Source: Bradyrhizobium erythrophlei | GTDB taxonomy: Bacteria > Pseudomonadota > Alphaproteobacteria > Rhizobiales > Xanthobacteraceae | Reading direction: 5' to 3' | DNA length: 64,000 nucleotides | NCBI GenBank assembly: GCA_900129675.1 | Contig: FSRD01000001.1 | Coordinates: 547,501-611,500, forward strand | In this document: positions 36,557 to 44,070 of the stretch, in pieces | Numbering within the stretch: position 1 is the first letter of the stretch | How the letters are laid out: each line of letters starts with the position of its first letter | The notes under the pieces: model-generated | The model's database searches: none | What the model saw: only the letters and a program-made list of their open reading frames with translations | What the model was told of the DNA's origin: nothing | Translations under genes and position numbers: made by a program

Positions 36557-37981
36557 ATGACCAATCTCGCCACAACCTCCCTCGTCGACCGCGCCAATCT
36601 CGACCGCGATGCCGTCCGCCGTGAGATCGCGCGGGGGCTCGAGGGGGCCGACGACGGCGAATTGTTCCTGGAATATGGCCAGACCGAAGCCTTGATGTTC
36701 GACAATGGCCGTCTGAAGCAGGCGACCTATGACACCTCGCAGGGGTTTGGCTTGCGCGCGGTCAAGGACGACGCGGTCGGCTATGCGCATTCGTCCGACG
36801 TGTCGTTGCCGGCGCTGATGCGCGCGGCGGACGCGGTGTCAGCCGTCCGCGGCGGCTATTCGGGCTCGTTCGCAGCTGCCCCCGCGCACACCAACGTAAA
36901 ACTCTATGGCGACGACAATCCGCTGGATGGACCGGGCTTCGAGAGCAAGGTGAAACTGCTCGCCGAGATCGACGCCTATGTCCGCGACAAGGATCCGCGG
37001 GTGCGGCAGGTCTCCGCCAGCCTCAGCGCCACCTGGCAGGTGGTCGAGATCGTGCGCCCGGACGGCGAGAGCTATCGCGACATCCGCCCCCTGGTGCGGG
37101 TCAATATTTCCGTGGTCGCGGGCCAGGGCGACCGCCAGGAAAGCGGCAGCAAGGGCTATGGCGGCCGCGAAGGCTATGCCCGCTTCATCGAAACCAAGGC
37201 GTGGCGGGAGGCGGCCGACGGCGCGATCCGCGAGGCGCTGGTCAATCTGGAATCGGTTCCCGCGCCCGCCGGCGAAATGGACGTGGTGCTGGGCGCCGGC
37301 TGGCCCGGCGTGATGCTGCATGAGGCGGTCGGCCATGGGCTGGAAGGCGATTTCAACCGCAAGCAGACCTCGGCTTTCGCCGGGCTGATGGGCAAGCAGG
37401 TCGCGGCCAAGGGCGTCACCGTGGTCGACGACGGCACCATGGCTTCCAGACGCGGTTCGCTGTCGATCGACGACGAGGGCACGCCGACCAACCGCACCGT
37501 GCTGATCGAGGACGGCATTCTGGTCGGCTACATGCAGGACCGCCAGAACGCGCGGCTGATGAACATGAAGCCGACCGGCAACGGCCGCCGCCAGAGCTAC
37601 GCGCATGTGCCGATGCCGCGCATGACCAACACCTACATGCTGTCCGGCCAACGCGATCCCGCGGAAATCCTGGCCTCGGTGAAGAACGGTATCTACGCCG
37701 CCAATTTCGGCGGCGGCCAGGTCGACATCACCTCGGGCAAATACGTGTTCCAGTGCACCGAGGCCTACAGAATAGAAAACGGCAAGCTCGGCGCGCCCCT
37801 GAAAGGCGCGATGCTGATCGGCAACGGGCCGACCGACCTGCACAGAATAACCATGATCGGCAACGATCTTGCGCTGGATACCGGAATCGGCACCTGCGGC
37901 AAGAACGGCCAGGGCGTGCCGGTCGGCGTCGGCCAGCCGACGCTGCGGATGGAACGGATTACGGTTGGAGGAACGGGCTAG
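36557..37981 (+). CDS. tldD: Metalloprotease TldD
   Basis: A 474-residue member of the TldD/PmbA family. The zinc motif is HEAVGH at 255-260 in PGVMLHEAVGHGLEGDFNRK. Other marks are the glycine-rich YARFIETKAWREAADGA region, NRTVLIEDGILVGYMQDRQNARLM and GGGQVDITSGKYVFQCTEAY. With PmbA it processes unfolded peptides such as microcin B17 precursor and CcdA in E. coli. The stop overlaps the lepB-like GTG start by one base, so the two are co-translated. Confidence 0.96.
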   Translation: MTNLATTSLVDRANLDRDAVRREIARGLEGADDGELFLEYGQTEALMFDNGRLKQATYDTSQGFGLRAVKDDAVGYAHSSDVSLPALMRAADAVSAVRGGYSGSFAAAPAHTNVKLYGDDNPLDGPGFESKVKLLAEIDAYVRDKDPRVRQVSASLSATWQVVEIVRPDGESYRDIRPLVRVNISVVAGQGDRQESGSKGYGGREGYARFIETKAWREAADGAIREALVNLESVPAPAGEMDVVLGAGWPGVMLHEAVGHGLEGDFNRKQTSAFAGLMGKQVAAKGVTVVDDGTMASRRGSLSIDDEGTPTNRTVLIEDGILVGYMQDRQNARLMNMKPTGNGRRQSYAHVPMPRMTNTYMLSGQRDPAEILASVKNGIYAANFGGGQVDITSGKYVFQCTEAYRIENGKLGAPLKGAMLIGNGPTDLHRITMIGNDLALDTGIGTCGKNGQGVPVGVGQPTLRMERITVGGTG

Positions 37982-38754
37982 TGAGCACCGATAGCGAAAC
38001 GTCAGCCGCAGCAAAACCTTCGAGCTGGCGCGGCCAGGCCGTCCAGCTCGTGGCCATCGTCATGGCCGTGTTCGTCGCCAAGGGCGCGCTTGCCGAGCCG
38101 TTTTATGTGCCGTCCGGCTCGATGGAGCCGACGCTTTTGATCGGCGATGCGCTGCTGGCGTCGAAATATCCTTACGGCTACGGCGCGGCTTCGTTGCCGA
38201 TCCAGATCACGCTGCCGGAAACCGGCCGCGTGTTCGGCGAGACGCCGAAGCGCGGCGACGTCGTGGTGTTCCGCTGGCCCGGCGACCGTTCGCAGGCCTG
38301 GGTCAAGCGCGTGGTCGGTCTGCCCGGCGATCGCATCCAGATGCGGCAGGGCCAGCTCTTCATCAACGACCATGCCGCGACGCTGAAGCCCGACGGCCTT
38401 GGCGAGGCGGAAGACGATTCCGGCGGCAGCGAGCGGGCCTATCGCTATATCGAGACGCTGCCGAACGGCGTCACCCACGCGATCTTCAAGATGCGCGACA
38501 ACGGCCAGCTCGACAACACGCCGGAAGTGACGGTGCCCCCGGGGAAATTGTTCGTGCTTGGCGATAACCGCGACAACTCCGCCGACAGCCGCGTCGCCGT
38601 GCGCGATGGCGGCGTCGGCCTGTTGCCGATCGACAATCTGGTCGGCCGCGCCGACGCGGTGGTCGGATCCTGGGACATGGGCTTGCGCAGCCAGCCGGTA
38701 TGGACCTGGCTTTCAGGTTTTCGCCTCGCGCGGTTCTTCACCGCCGTGAATTGA
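37981..38754 (+). CDS. lepB: Signal peptidase I
   Basis: A 257-residue membrane serine protease that removes signal peptides in the periplasm. One N-terminal helix (QAVQLVAIVMAVFVAKGAL) leads to catalytic Ser47 (VPSGSMEPTLLIGD); the Lys base is K109 (WVKRVVGLPGD); box E is GDNRDNSADSR. GTG start overlapping the tldD stop. Many Rhizobiales carry more than one such gene, so this may not be the only copy. Confidence 0.96.
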   Translation: MSTDSETSAAAKPSSWRGQAVQLVAIVMAVFVAKGALAEPFYVPSGSMEPTLLIGDALLASKYPYGYGAASLPIQITLPETGRVFGETPKRGDVVVFRWPGDRSQAWVKRVVGLPGDRIQMRQGQLFINDHAATLKPDGLGEAEDDSGGSERAYRYIETLPNGVTHAIFKMRDNGQLDNTPEVTVPPGKLFVLGDNRDNSADSRVAVRDGGVGLLPIDNLVGRADAVVGSWDMGLRSQPVWTWLSGFRLARFFTAVN

Positions 38755-38765
38755 ACCGAGTCCAA

Positions 38766-39101
38766 ATGACCTTCGACGACGTCAGGAAAATCGCACTGGC
38801 GTGGCCGGAGGTCGAGGACGGCACGTCCTACGGCACGCCGGCGTTGAAAGTGCGCAAGAAGATGCTGGCGCGCTTGAAGGAAGACGGCGACAGCCTGGTG
38901 ATGCCGGGCGTTCCCCAGGATGAGCGCGACATGCTGGTGGAGAGCCAGCCAAAAGTATTTTACTTCACCGATCACTACCGCGATTACCCGATGGTGCTGA
39001 TCCACCTGTCGAAGGCCAGGCGCGCGGCGGTCGAACCGCTGCTGCGCCGGCACTGGCGGACGCTGGCCTCGAAGAAGGCGATTGCATCGATGGAATCATA
39101 G
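38766..39101 (+). CDS. MmcQ/YjbR family protein
   Basis: A 111-residue protein of the YjbR/CyaY-like fold. The opening MTFDDVRKIALAWPEVEDGTSYGTPALKVRKKMLARL and the middle FYFTDHYRDYPMVLIHLSKA, then the C-terminal LLRRHWRTLASKK are characteristic. Some members have been called double-wing DNA-binding; the function is unknown. It starts 11 bp after lepB. Confidence 0.9.
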   Translation: MTFDDVRKIALAWPEVEDGTSYGTPALKVRKKMLARLKEDGDSLVMPGVPQDERDMLVESQPKVFYFTDHYRDYPMVLIHLSKARRAAVEPLLRRHWRTLASKKAIASMES

Positions 39102-39107
39102 GCCCTT

Positions 39108-39229
39108 CCGTCATTGCGAGCGCAAGCGAAGCAATCCATTTCGCAACACAGCAAGTATGGATTGCTTCGTCGCGGAGTTTATCATCGAGCCCGCCAGAGG
39201 CGGGACCCGTTGGCTCCTCGCAATGACGG
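39108..39229. repeat. Intergenic palindrome R1, copy 2
   Basis: Starts with CCGTCATTGCGAGCG and ends with CTCCTCGCAATGACGG; inner arms GCAATCCATTT and ATGGATTGC; an extra 40 bases (GAGCCCGCCAGAGGCGGGACC) inserted in the right arm form a small palindrome of their own. Confidence 0.82.
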
Positions 39230-39277
39230 CTGGGAGACATTCGCGTAACCCGACCTACCAACCACCTGCGAACGGCC

Positions 39278-39853
39278 ATGAACCGCGATCAATTCCTCGC
39301 CGCCGCCTTGCGCAATCCGGTCGACGCGGCAATCGCCGATGAATTGTTTGGCCTGGCGCTGCCGGACGCGTGGATCGTTTCCGGCTGCCTGGTGCAAACG
39401 GTGTGGAACGCGCTGACGAACCGCGCGATCGATTACGGCATCAATGACTATGACATCTTCTACTTCGATCCCGACACCTCGTGGGAAGCCGAAGACAGGA
39501 TCATTCGGCGCCTGCAGGACACATTCGCCAGGCTCAACGTCACCGTCGAACCGCGCAATCAGGCTCGCGTTCATCTCTGGTATCCCGAAAAGCACGGCCT
39601 GCCCTACCCGCCGCTCGCTTGTTCGACGGATGGTATCGACCGCTTTCTCACCAGAAATACCCGCATCGGAATCCGGCGAACGCCTGATAGCTACGACGTC
39701 TATGCGCCCGACGGATTTGACGATGTCGCCGGCATGATCGTGCGACCCAACCGGGCTGCGAATTTTTCGCCTGTGAATTACGAGACGAAGGCCGCGCGCT
39801 GGAAAAAGCTGTGGCCGGAGATCCGTGTGCTACCGGCCGATGCAGCACCGTAA
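39278..39853 (+). CDS. Nucleotidyltransferase-fold protein (NTP_transf_6 type)
   Basis: A 191-residue protein. Motifs: IVSGCLVQTVWNALTN, then the DxD-like GINDYDIFYFDPDTSWEAED, NVTVEPRNQARVHLWYPEKHG and YPPLACSTDGIDRFLTRNT. These match a family of uncharacterised nucleotidyltransferases with the polymerase-beta fold. Partner and substrate unknown. It is flanked by an R1 repeat upstream. Confidence 0.85.
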   Translation: MNRDQFLAAALRNPVDAAIADELFGLALPDAWIVSGCLVQTVWNALTNRAIDYGINDYDIFYFDPDTSWEAEDRIIRRLQDTFARLNVTVEPRNQARVHLWYPEKHGLPYPPLACSTDGIDRFLTRNTRIGIRRTPDSYDVYAPDGFDDVAGMIVRPNRAANFSPVNYETKAARWKKLWPEIRVLPADAAP

Positions 39854-39906
39854 GGCAAGTCCGTTTCGGCCATCCCGCTTCGAGCCGCGGCGGACAAGCC
39901 CTTCGA

Positions 39907-40116
39907 CTATTTACAGCACGCGTCTTTGCCGTGCTCCTGGATCGGCGGGCACGGCACCGATCCATAGGAACAGAACACGCAACAATCGCCCGGCAGCGGC
40001 TTCAGTTTCTCGCCACAGCCCTTGCAGACGTAAAAGAACTGGCAAGCATCCGTCGGCATTTGCTCCGTCGCCTGGAAGCTGCACTTTGGGCAAGTCAGGG
40101 TCGATTCCAGTTGCAT
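39907..40116 (-). CDS. GDCCVxC-domain zinc-ribbon-like small protein
   Basis: A 69-residue Cys-rich protein: TCPKCSF, YVCKGCGEKLKPLPGDCCVFCSYGSVPCPP and a terminal CCK. The GDCCVFCSYG core defines a known small family of unknown function. Cys pairs probably bind zinc. It is monocistronic, converging with the nucleotidyltransferase-like gene. Confidence 0.86.
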   Translation of the reverse strand: MQLESTLTCPKCSFQATEQMPTDACQFFYVCKGCGEKLKPLPGDCCVFCSYGSVPCPPIQEHGKDACCK

Positions 40117-40261
40117 TGCGCACCCGCTAAAACGACGTCGTTGATTCGGTGAGCCATTGCGGCAAGGCCTCGACCATAGCGGCCTCGATACGAAATGCGC
40201 AATGTTGAGCCCGACTGCTTACGGCGCGCGCAGCGGAATTGCGCGCCGGCGCACGGAGAAT

Positions 40262-40816
40262 TTACCGCACCACGCCCGAACTGAATCCCGCCTTGCGCCG
40301 CGGCGGCTTGATCTCTTTCTTTAGATAGCAATGCGCATCCCGGCCGGCATAGCCCGGCCGCGCATAGGTCCAGGCCCGGCATTTGTTGTCTTCGGTGCAA
40401 GCCGCCTTGCAGGCCTCATCGCCCTCATCGCGTTTGAGTCCAAAATTCCGGTAATCGCCCCCGAACCGGTCGATCGAGGTTTCGACCGTGCTGTTGCGGG
40501 GTTCGACCACGCCGGCGCCGCGCACGCCGGAAACGCAGCAATTGTCCTGGACGCGGGCAGGCACATTGCCTTTGAGCCAGCATACCGCGCTGGCGCTGAT
40601 GTCGGTCGGATAGTTGAAACTCCACGCCCGGCAACGCTTGTCGCGCTCGCAGACCAGTGCGCAATCGGCGGGATCGCCCGAACTGACCGGGGAACTCAGA
40701 TAGTCGCCACCGGGACGGTCGAAATTGGCTTGCGCCAGCCCCTCGCGCGCAACAATGACGGTCGCCAGAAAGGCGAGCGTCACCCCACACGCCCTGAGCA
40801 GGCGGCCTATCCCCAT
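40262..40816 (-). CDS. Exported protein with two PAN/apple domains
   Basis: A 184-residue protein. A signal-like N-terminus (LRACGVTLAFLATVIVAREGLAQA) precedes two tandem PAN/apple modules: NFDRPGGDYLSSPV-SSGDPADCALVCERDKRCRAWSFNYP and DRFGGDYRNFGLKRDEGDEACKAACTEDNKCRAWTYARPG. Each keeps the Cys pattern CxxxCxxxxxCRAW. Such domains bind proteins or carbohydrates outside the cytoplasm. The binding partner is unknown. Confidence 0.88.
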   Translation of the reverse strand: MGIGRLLRACGVTLAFLATVIVAREGLAQANFDRPGGDYLSSPVSSGDPADCALVCERDKRCRAWSFNYPTDISASAVCWLKGNVPARVQDNCCVSGVRGAGVVEPRNSTVETSIDRFGGDYRNFGLKRDEGDEACKAACTEDNKCRAWTYARPGYAGRDAHCYLKKEIKPPRRKAGFSSGVVR

Positions 40817-40920
40817 ATGCTGTTGCTTTCGACTGCGCGTTTGCCCCGCGAGCCGTCATTTGACCGCCATCAACCTGTACGGCTGATGAACGGCCCAAAA
40901 ATGATCCAATGGGCTGACCT

Positions 40921-41090
40921 GGAGCTTCGGTTCTGACTGGATCAGAACCGAAGCTCTGGATTCTTGTTTTGACGCGTTTTCTACCGCAGATAAGTCGACG
41001 CAATCTGCGTAAACTTGATTGCTTTGCGAACCGGTATCCACCCCGCATCAAGTGCGGGGCAGGCTTTGGCTCGAAAACGCTCTAAAACGC
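40921..41090. repeat. Intergenic repeat R3, copy 2 (reverse orientation)
   Basis: Contains a perfect 15-base-arm hairpin (40922-40955, GAGCTTCGGTTCTGA and its complement), then GACGCGTTTTCTACCGCAGATAAGTCGACGCAATCTGCG, AAGTGCGGGGCAGGC and TCGAAAACGC: the blocks of 4834-4961 in reverse complement. It runs over the gshA-type stop codon. Confidence 0.8.
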
Positions 41091-42452
41091 ATATTCCTGA
41101 TAGGCCGGCTCCACGGAGCCGTGCCAGGCGCCGTTGAATTTCTCCAGCATCTCCTCCGCCGGCGTGCGGCCGGAGTCGACGATCTGGTCGAGCGGCTCGA
41201 GGTGGCGGCCCTCGTCGCGGCCGAGATGATCGACATGGCCGCGGCGGCGCAGTCCCGCATGGGCCAGCGCCAGGCATTCCTTGGCGATCTCGAACAAATA
41301 GCGATCCCTGATCCTGGATTTGAATCCGAAACGCGGCACGTCGTCGCGCAACGCCTGACGCTCATGCGCACTCCAGTGCTTTACGACGTCCCATGCCGCG
41401 TTCAGGCTGGTATCGTCGTACAGCAATCCGACCCAGAACGCCGGCAGCGCCGGCAGCCGTCCCCACGGCACGCCGTCGGCGCCGCGCATTTCCAGATAGC
41501 GCTTCAGCCGCACTTCCGGGAAAATCGTCGAGAGATGGTTGGCCCAGTCCGACAGCGTCGGGCGCTCGCCGGGGAATGCGCAATTCCTGCCGTCGAAGAA
41601 GTCACGGAACGATGAGCCCGCGACGTCGATATAGTCCTCGCCACGCTTGACGAAATACATCGGCACATCCAGCGCGTAGTCGACCCAGCGCTCGAACCCC
41701 ATGCCGTCCTCGAACGCCCAGGGGATCATGCCGGAACGCGCATTGTCGGTGTCGCGCCAGATCTCGGACCGGAACGACAGGAAGCCGTTGGGCTTGCCTT
41801 CCGTGAACGGCGAATTGGCGAACAGCGCGGTCGCGATCGGCTGCAACGCCACCGACACCCGCAATTTCTTGACCATGTCTTCTTCGGAGGAGAAGTCGAG
41901 ATTGGTCTGCACCGTGCAGGTCCGGTACATCATGTCGAGGCCGTATTTGCCGACCTTCGGCATGTAATTGCTCATGATCTTGTAGCGGCCCTTGGGCATC
42001 ACCGGAATCTGTGCCCGCGACCATGACGGCGTCATGCCGAGGCCGAGAAAGCCGATGCCCAACGGCGTTGCGATCTCGCGCACCTGCGCCAGATGCGCCA
42101 TCAGTTCCGACTGGGTCTGATGCACGGTCTCGACCGGCGCACCCGACAGTTCGAACTGACCGCCGGGCTCCAGCGAAATCGCGCCGCCGCCGGTGACGTC
42201 GTAAAGCCCGATGATGCTGCCGCGCTCCATGATCGGTTCCCAGCCGAGCAGCAGCTTCATGCCTTCCAGCAGCGCGCCGATGCCGCGCGCGCCCTCGTAG
42301 GGCACGGGTTCGCGGCCCTGCAGCGTGAAGGGGGTTTTCTCGTGCTCGGTACCGATCCGGAACTCGGACGGCGGCTTCACGCCCGCTTCCAGCCACGCAA
42401 CTAATTCGTCGCGCGATTGCAGCGGCGTCATATCGATCTGGTCACGCGCCAT
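41082..42452 (-). CDS. gshA: Glutamate-cysteine ligase (plant/alphaproteobacterial type)
   Basis: A 456-residue enzyme that makes gamma-glutamylcysteine, the first step of glutathione synthesis. Marks: FRIGTEHEKTPFTLQ near the N-terminus, GGAISLEPGGQFELSGAPVETVHQTQSE, MPKGRYKIMSNYMPKVGKYGLDMMYRTCTVQTNLD, and YLEMRGADGVPWGRLPALPAFWVGLLYD. This is the Rhizobiales/plant form, not E. coli GshA. The start is ATG MARDQIDMTPLQ. It sits near a glutathione transferase and its regulator, a plausible functional grouping. Confidence 0.95.
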   Translation of the reverse strand: MARDQIDMTPLQSRDELVAWLEAGVKPPSEFRIGTEHEKTPFTLQGREPVPYEGARGIGALLEGMKLLLGWEPIMERGSIIGLYDVTGGGAISLEPGGQFELSGAPVETVHQTQSELMAHLAQVREIATPLGIGFLGLGMTPSWSRAQIPVMPKGRYKIMSNYMPKVGKYGLDMMYRTCTVQTNLDFSSEEDMVKKLRVSVALQPIATALFANSPFTEGKPNGFLSFRSEIWRDTDNARSGMIPWAFEDGMGFERWVDYALDVPMYFVKRGEDYIDVAGSSFRDFFDGRNCAFPGERPTLSDWANHLSTIFPEVRLKRYLEMRGADGVPWGRLPALPAFWVGLLYDDTSLNAAWDVVKHWSAHERQALRDDVPRFGFKSRIRDRYLFEIAKECLALAHAGLRRRGHVDHLGRDEGRHLEPLDQIVDSGRTPAEEMLEKFNGAWHGSVEPAYQEYAF

Positions 42453-42548
42453 AAAAAATCCGGATGTGGGGCGATTCGATCGAACGCGCCGTGTGGCAGG
42501 GGCATCCACGAACCCCGGGGCTCGCGGATGCAGATGGTAAAAACGATA

Positions 42549-43040
42549 TCATCGGGCCGGTACGCCGTCTCTTGCGGCGGCGGCCGGCTTGGCCTCGCTG
42601 CAGGAGCAACCCAGCCGGTCGAGCAGACCGCAGAGTTTGACGGCATCGGGGTCGGACAATTTGGAGCCGACGTATTTTTCGATCGCGGCGGAATAGGCGT
42701 TCCACATTTTCTTCTGCAGCTCGCGCCCCGCTTCCGTGATCTCGACAAACAGGCCGCGCTTGTCAATCTTGCATTCGCGCCGCGCCGCGAGCCCCTCGTC
42801 GACCAGACGGTCGATCAGCCGCGAGGTCGAATATTGCGGCAGCAGCATTTGCTTTTCCAGCTCGACCGGGCGCATTTCTCCTGACGGCGCGCGCGACAAT
42901 TCGAGCAGCGCATCATACCAGGCCAGCGGCGGAAAGCCGGCCTTCTTCAAATCCTGTTCGACGCAGTCCAGCACCCGGCTCTGCACCCGCATCAGGCGGA
43001 TCCAGGCGGCGGTCACCTCGGTCGATGGTTTGCGTTTCAT
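42549..43040 (-). CDS. MarR-family transcriptional regulator
   Basis: A 163-residue regulator with the winged helix visible in LEKQMLLPQYSTSRLIDRLVDEGLAARRECKIDKRGLFVEITEAG, and a preceding dimer helix (AWIRLMRVQSRVLDCVEQDL). A C-terminal CSCSE could sense oxidants. It is divergent from the glutathione transferase gene at 43276, and two identical-size palindromes lie in between, so autoregulation and control of that gene are likely. Confidence 0.92.
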   Translation of the reverse strand: MKRKPSTEVTAAWIRLMRVQSRVLDCVEQDLKKAGFPPLAWYDALLELSRAPSGEMRPVELEKQMLLPQYSTSRLIDRLVDEGLAARRECKIDKRGLFVEITEAGRELQKKMWNAYSAAIEKYVGSKLSDPDAVKLCGLLDRLGCSCSEAKPAAAARDGVPAR

Positions 43041-43082
43041 GGTCTAGTCCATACCTTGTCACAGGCAAGTGTACCGCACTAA

Positions 43083-43127
43083 ATGCAGCTGCATCAATCT
43101 TGACTATTTCATGCATATGCATTTAGT
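43083..43127. promoter_or_regulatory. Twin palindromes and promoter between the MarR and GST genes
   Basis: Two perfect 12-base palindromes, ATGCAGCTGCAT (43083-43094) and ATGCATATGCAT (43111-43122), 28 bp centre to centre. A TTGACT at 43100-43105 and TTTAGT at 43122-43127 (16-base spacer) fit a plus-strand promoter whose spacer is filled by the second palindrome. This fits a MarR operator. Confidence 0.6.
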
Positions 43128-43132
43128 CATTC

Positions 43133-43238
43133 CATAGCATTTTCAAGCGAAGTGGGCCGGTTCGCGTGAAGAAAACGCGTCAAAATGAAGATTTTGAGCC
43201 TGGTCGGTTCTGACCCGATCAGAACCGACCAGGCTCAA
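43133..43238. repeat. Intergenic repeat R3, shortened copy with long hairpin
   Basis: CATAGCATTTTCAAGCG at the left, AAGAAAACGCGTCAAAATGAAG in the middle, then a hairpin at 43195-43238 with about 19 perfect pairs (TTGAGCCTGGTCGGTTCTGA and complement). It lies in the presumed mRNA leader of the glutathione transferase gene. Confidence 0.75.
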
Positions 43239-43275
43239 GGGCCTTAAGCCAATAATCCGAGGGAAGGAAAATCCT

Positions 43276-43890
43276 ATGAAATTGTATTATTCACCCGGTG
43301 CCTGTTCGCTCTCCCCCCATATCGCGCTGCTGGAGGCCGGTCTCCCCTACGATCTGGTCAAAGTCGACCTGCGGGCCAAGAAGCTGGAAAACGGTGACGA
43401 TTTTCTGAAGATCAATCCGAAGGGCCAGGTGCCGGCGCTGGCGCTCGACAGCGGCGAACTGGTGACCGAAGGCCCGGTCATCGTGCAGATGATCGCCGAC
43501 AAGGCCAGGGACAAGAACCTCGCACCTAGCCGCGACAGCACCGAGCGCTACAAGCTGCTGGAGTGGCTCAACTTCATCACCACCGAATTGCACAAGAATT
43601 TCGGCCCGATGTTTTCGCCGGTGCTGGCCGACGACGCCAAGGCCTTCTTCAAGGACCGGGTGATGGGCAAGTTCAAGTATGTCGACAGCCAGCTGGGCGG
43701 CGGCGAGTATCTGATGGGCAAGCACTTCACCGTTGCCGACGGCTACCTGTTCACCATGCTGTCCTGGGCCGACCGGATGAAATTCGACCTCTCGGGTCTG
43801 CCGAATCTTTTGGCCTACAAGGCCCGCGTCGGCGCCCGCCCGATGGTCCAGGAAGCGCTTACCAAGGAAGGCCTGATGAAGGCGGCGTGA
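43276..43890 (+). CDS. gstA: Glutathione S-transferase, beta class (GstA-like)
   Basis: A 204-residue GST. The N-terminus MKLYYSPGACSLSPHIALLEAGL carries the beta-class catalytic Cys10. KINPKGQVPALALDSGELVTEGPVIVQ is the cis-Pro and glutathione gamma-Glu site; the C-terminal helical domain includes YLMGKHFTVADGYLFTMLSW. It conjugates glutathione to electrophiles. Preceded by GGAAGGAAA as SD; closed by a strong terminator. Control by the divergent MarR gene is likely. Confidence 0.94.
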   Translation: MKLYYSPGACSLSPHIALLEAGLPYDLVKVDLRAKKLENGDDFLKINPKGQVPALALDSGELVTEGPVIVQMIADKARDKNLAPSRDSTERYKLLEWLNFITTELHKNFGPMFSPVLADDAKAFFKDRVMGKFKYVDSQLGGGEYLMGKHFTVADGYLFTMLSWADRMKFDLSGLPNLLAYKARVGARPMVQEALTKEGLMKAA

Positions 43891-43915
43891 GCTTTCGCAG
43901 CCAGCGACAAGCAAA

Positions 43916-43945
43916 GGGGCCGGATCGATGATCCGGCCCCTTTTT
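43916..43945 (+). terminator. Rho-independent terminator after gstA
   Basis: Eleven-base arms GGGGCCGGATC and its complement, 3-base loop, then TTTTT. Confidence 0.92.
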
Positions 43946-43949
43946 CCTG

Positions 43950-44068
43950 CCGTCATTGCGAGCCAACGGGTCGCGCGAATGCGCGCCCGATGACAGGCTC
44001 CGCGAAGCAATCCATAGCGCACCAAAGCTAGTGTGGATTGCTTCGTCGCTACGCTCCTCGCAATGACG
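43950..44068. repeat. Intergenic palindrome R1, copy 3
   Basis: CCGTCATTGCGAGCC at the left and CTCCTCGCAATGACG at the right, inner arms GCAATCCATA and GTGGATTGC; an insert of about 40 bases (ACGGGTCGCGCGAATGCGCGCCCGATG) in the left arm. It lies between two converging genes and runs to 3 bp before the FadB/J-type stop. Confidence 0.8.
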
Positions 44069-44070
44069 AC

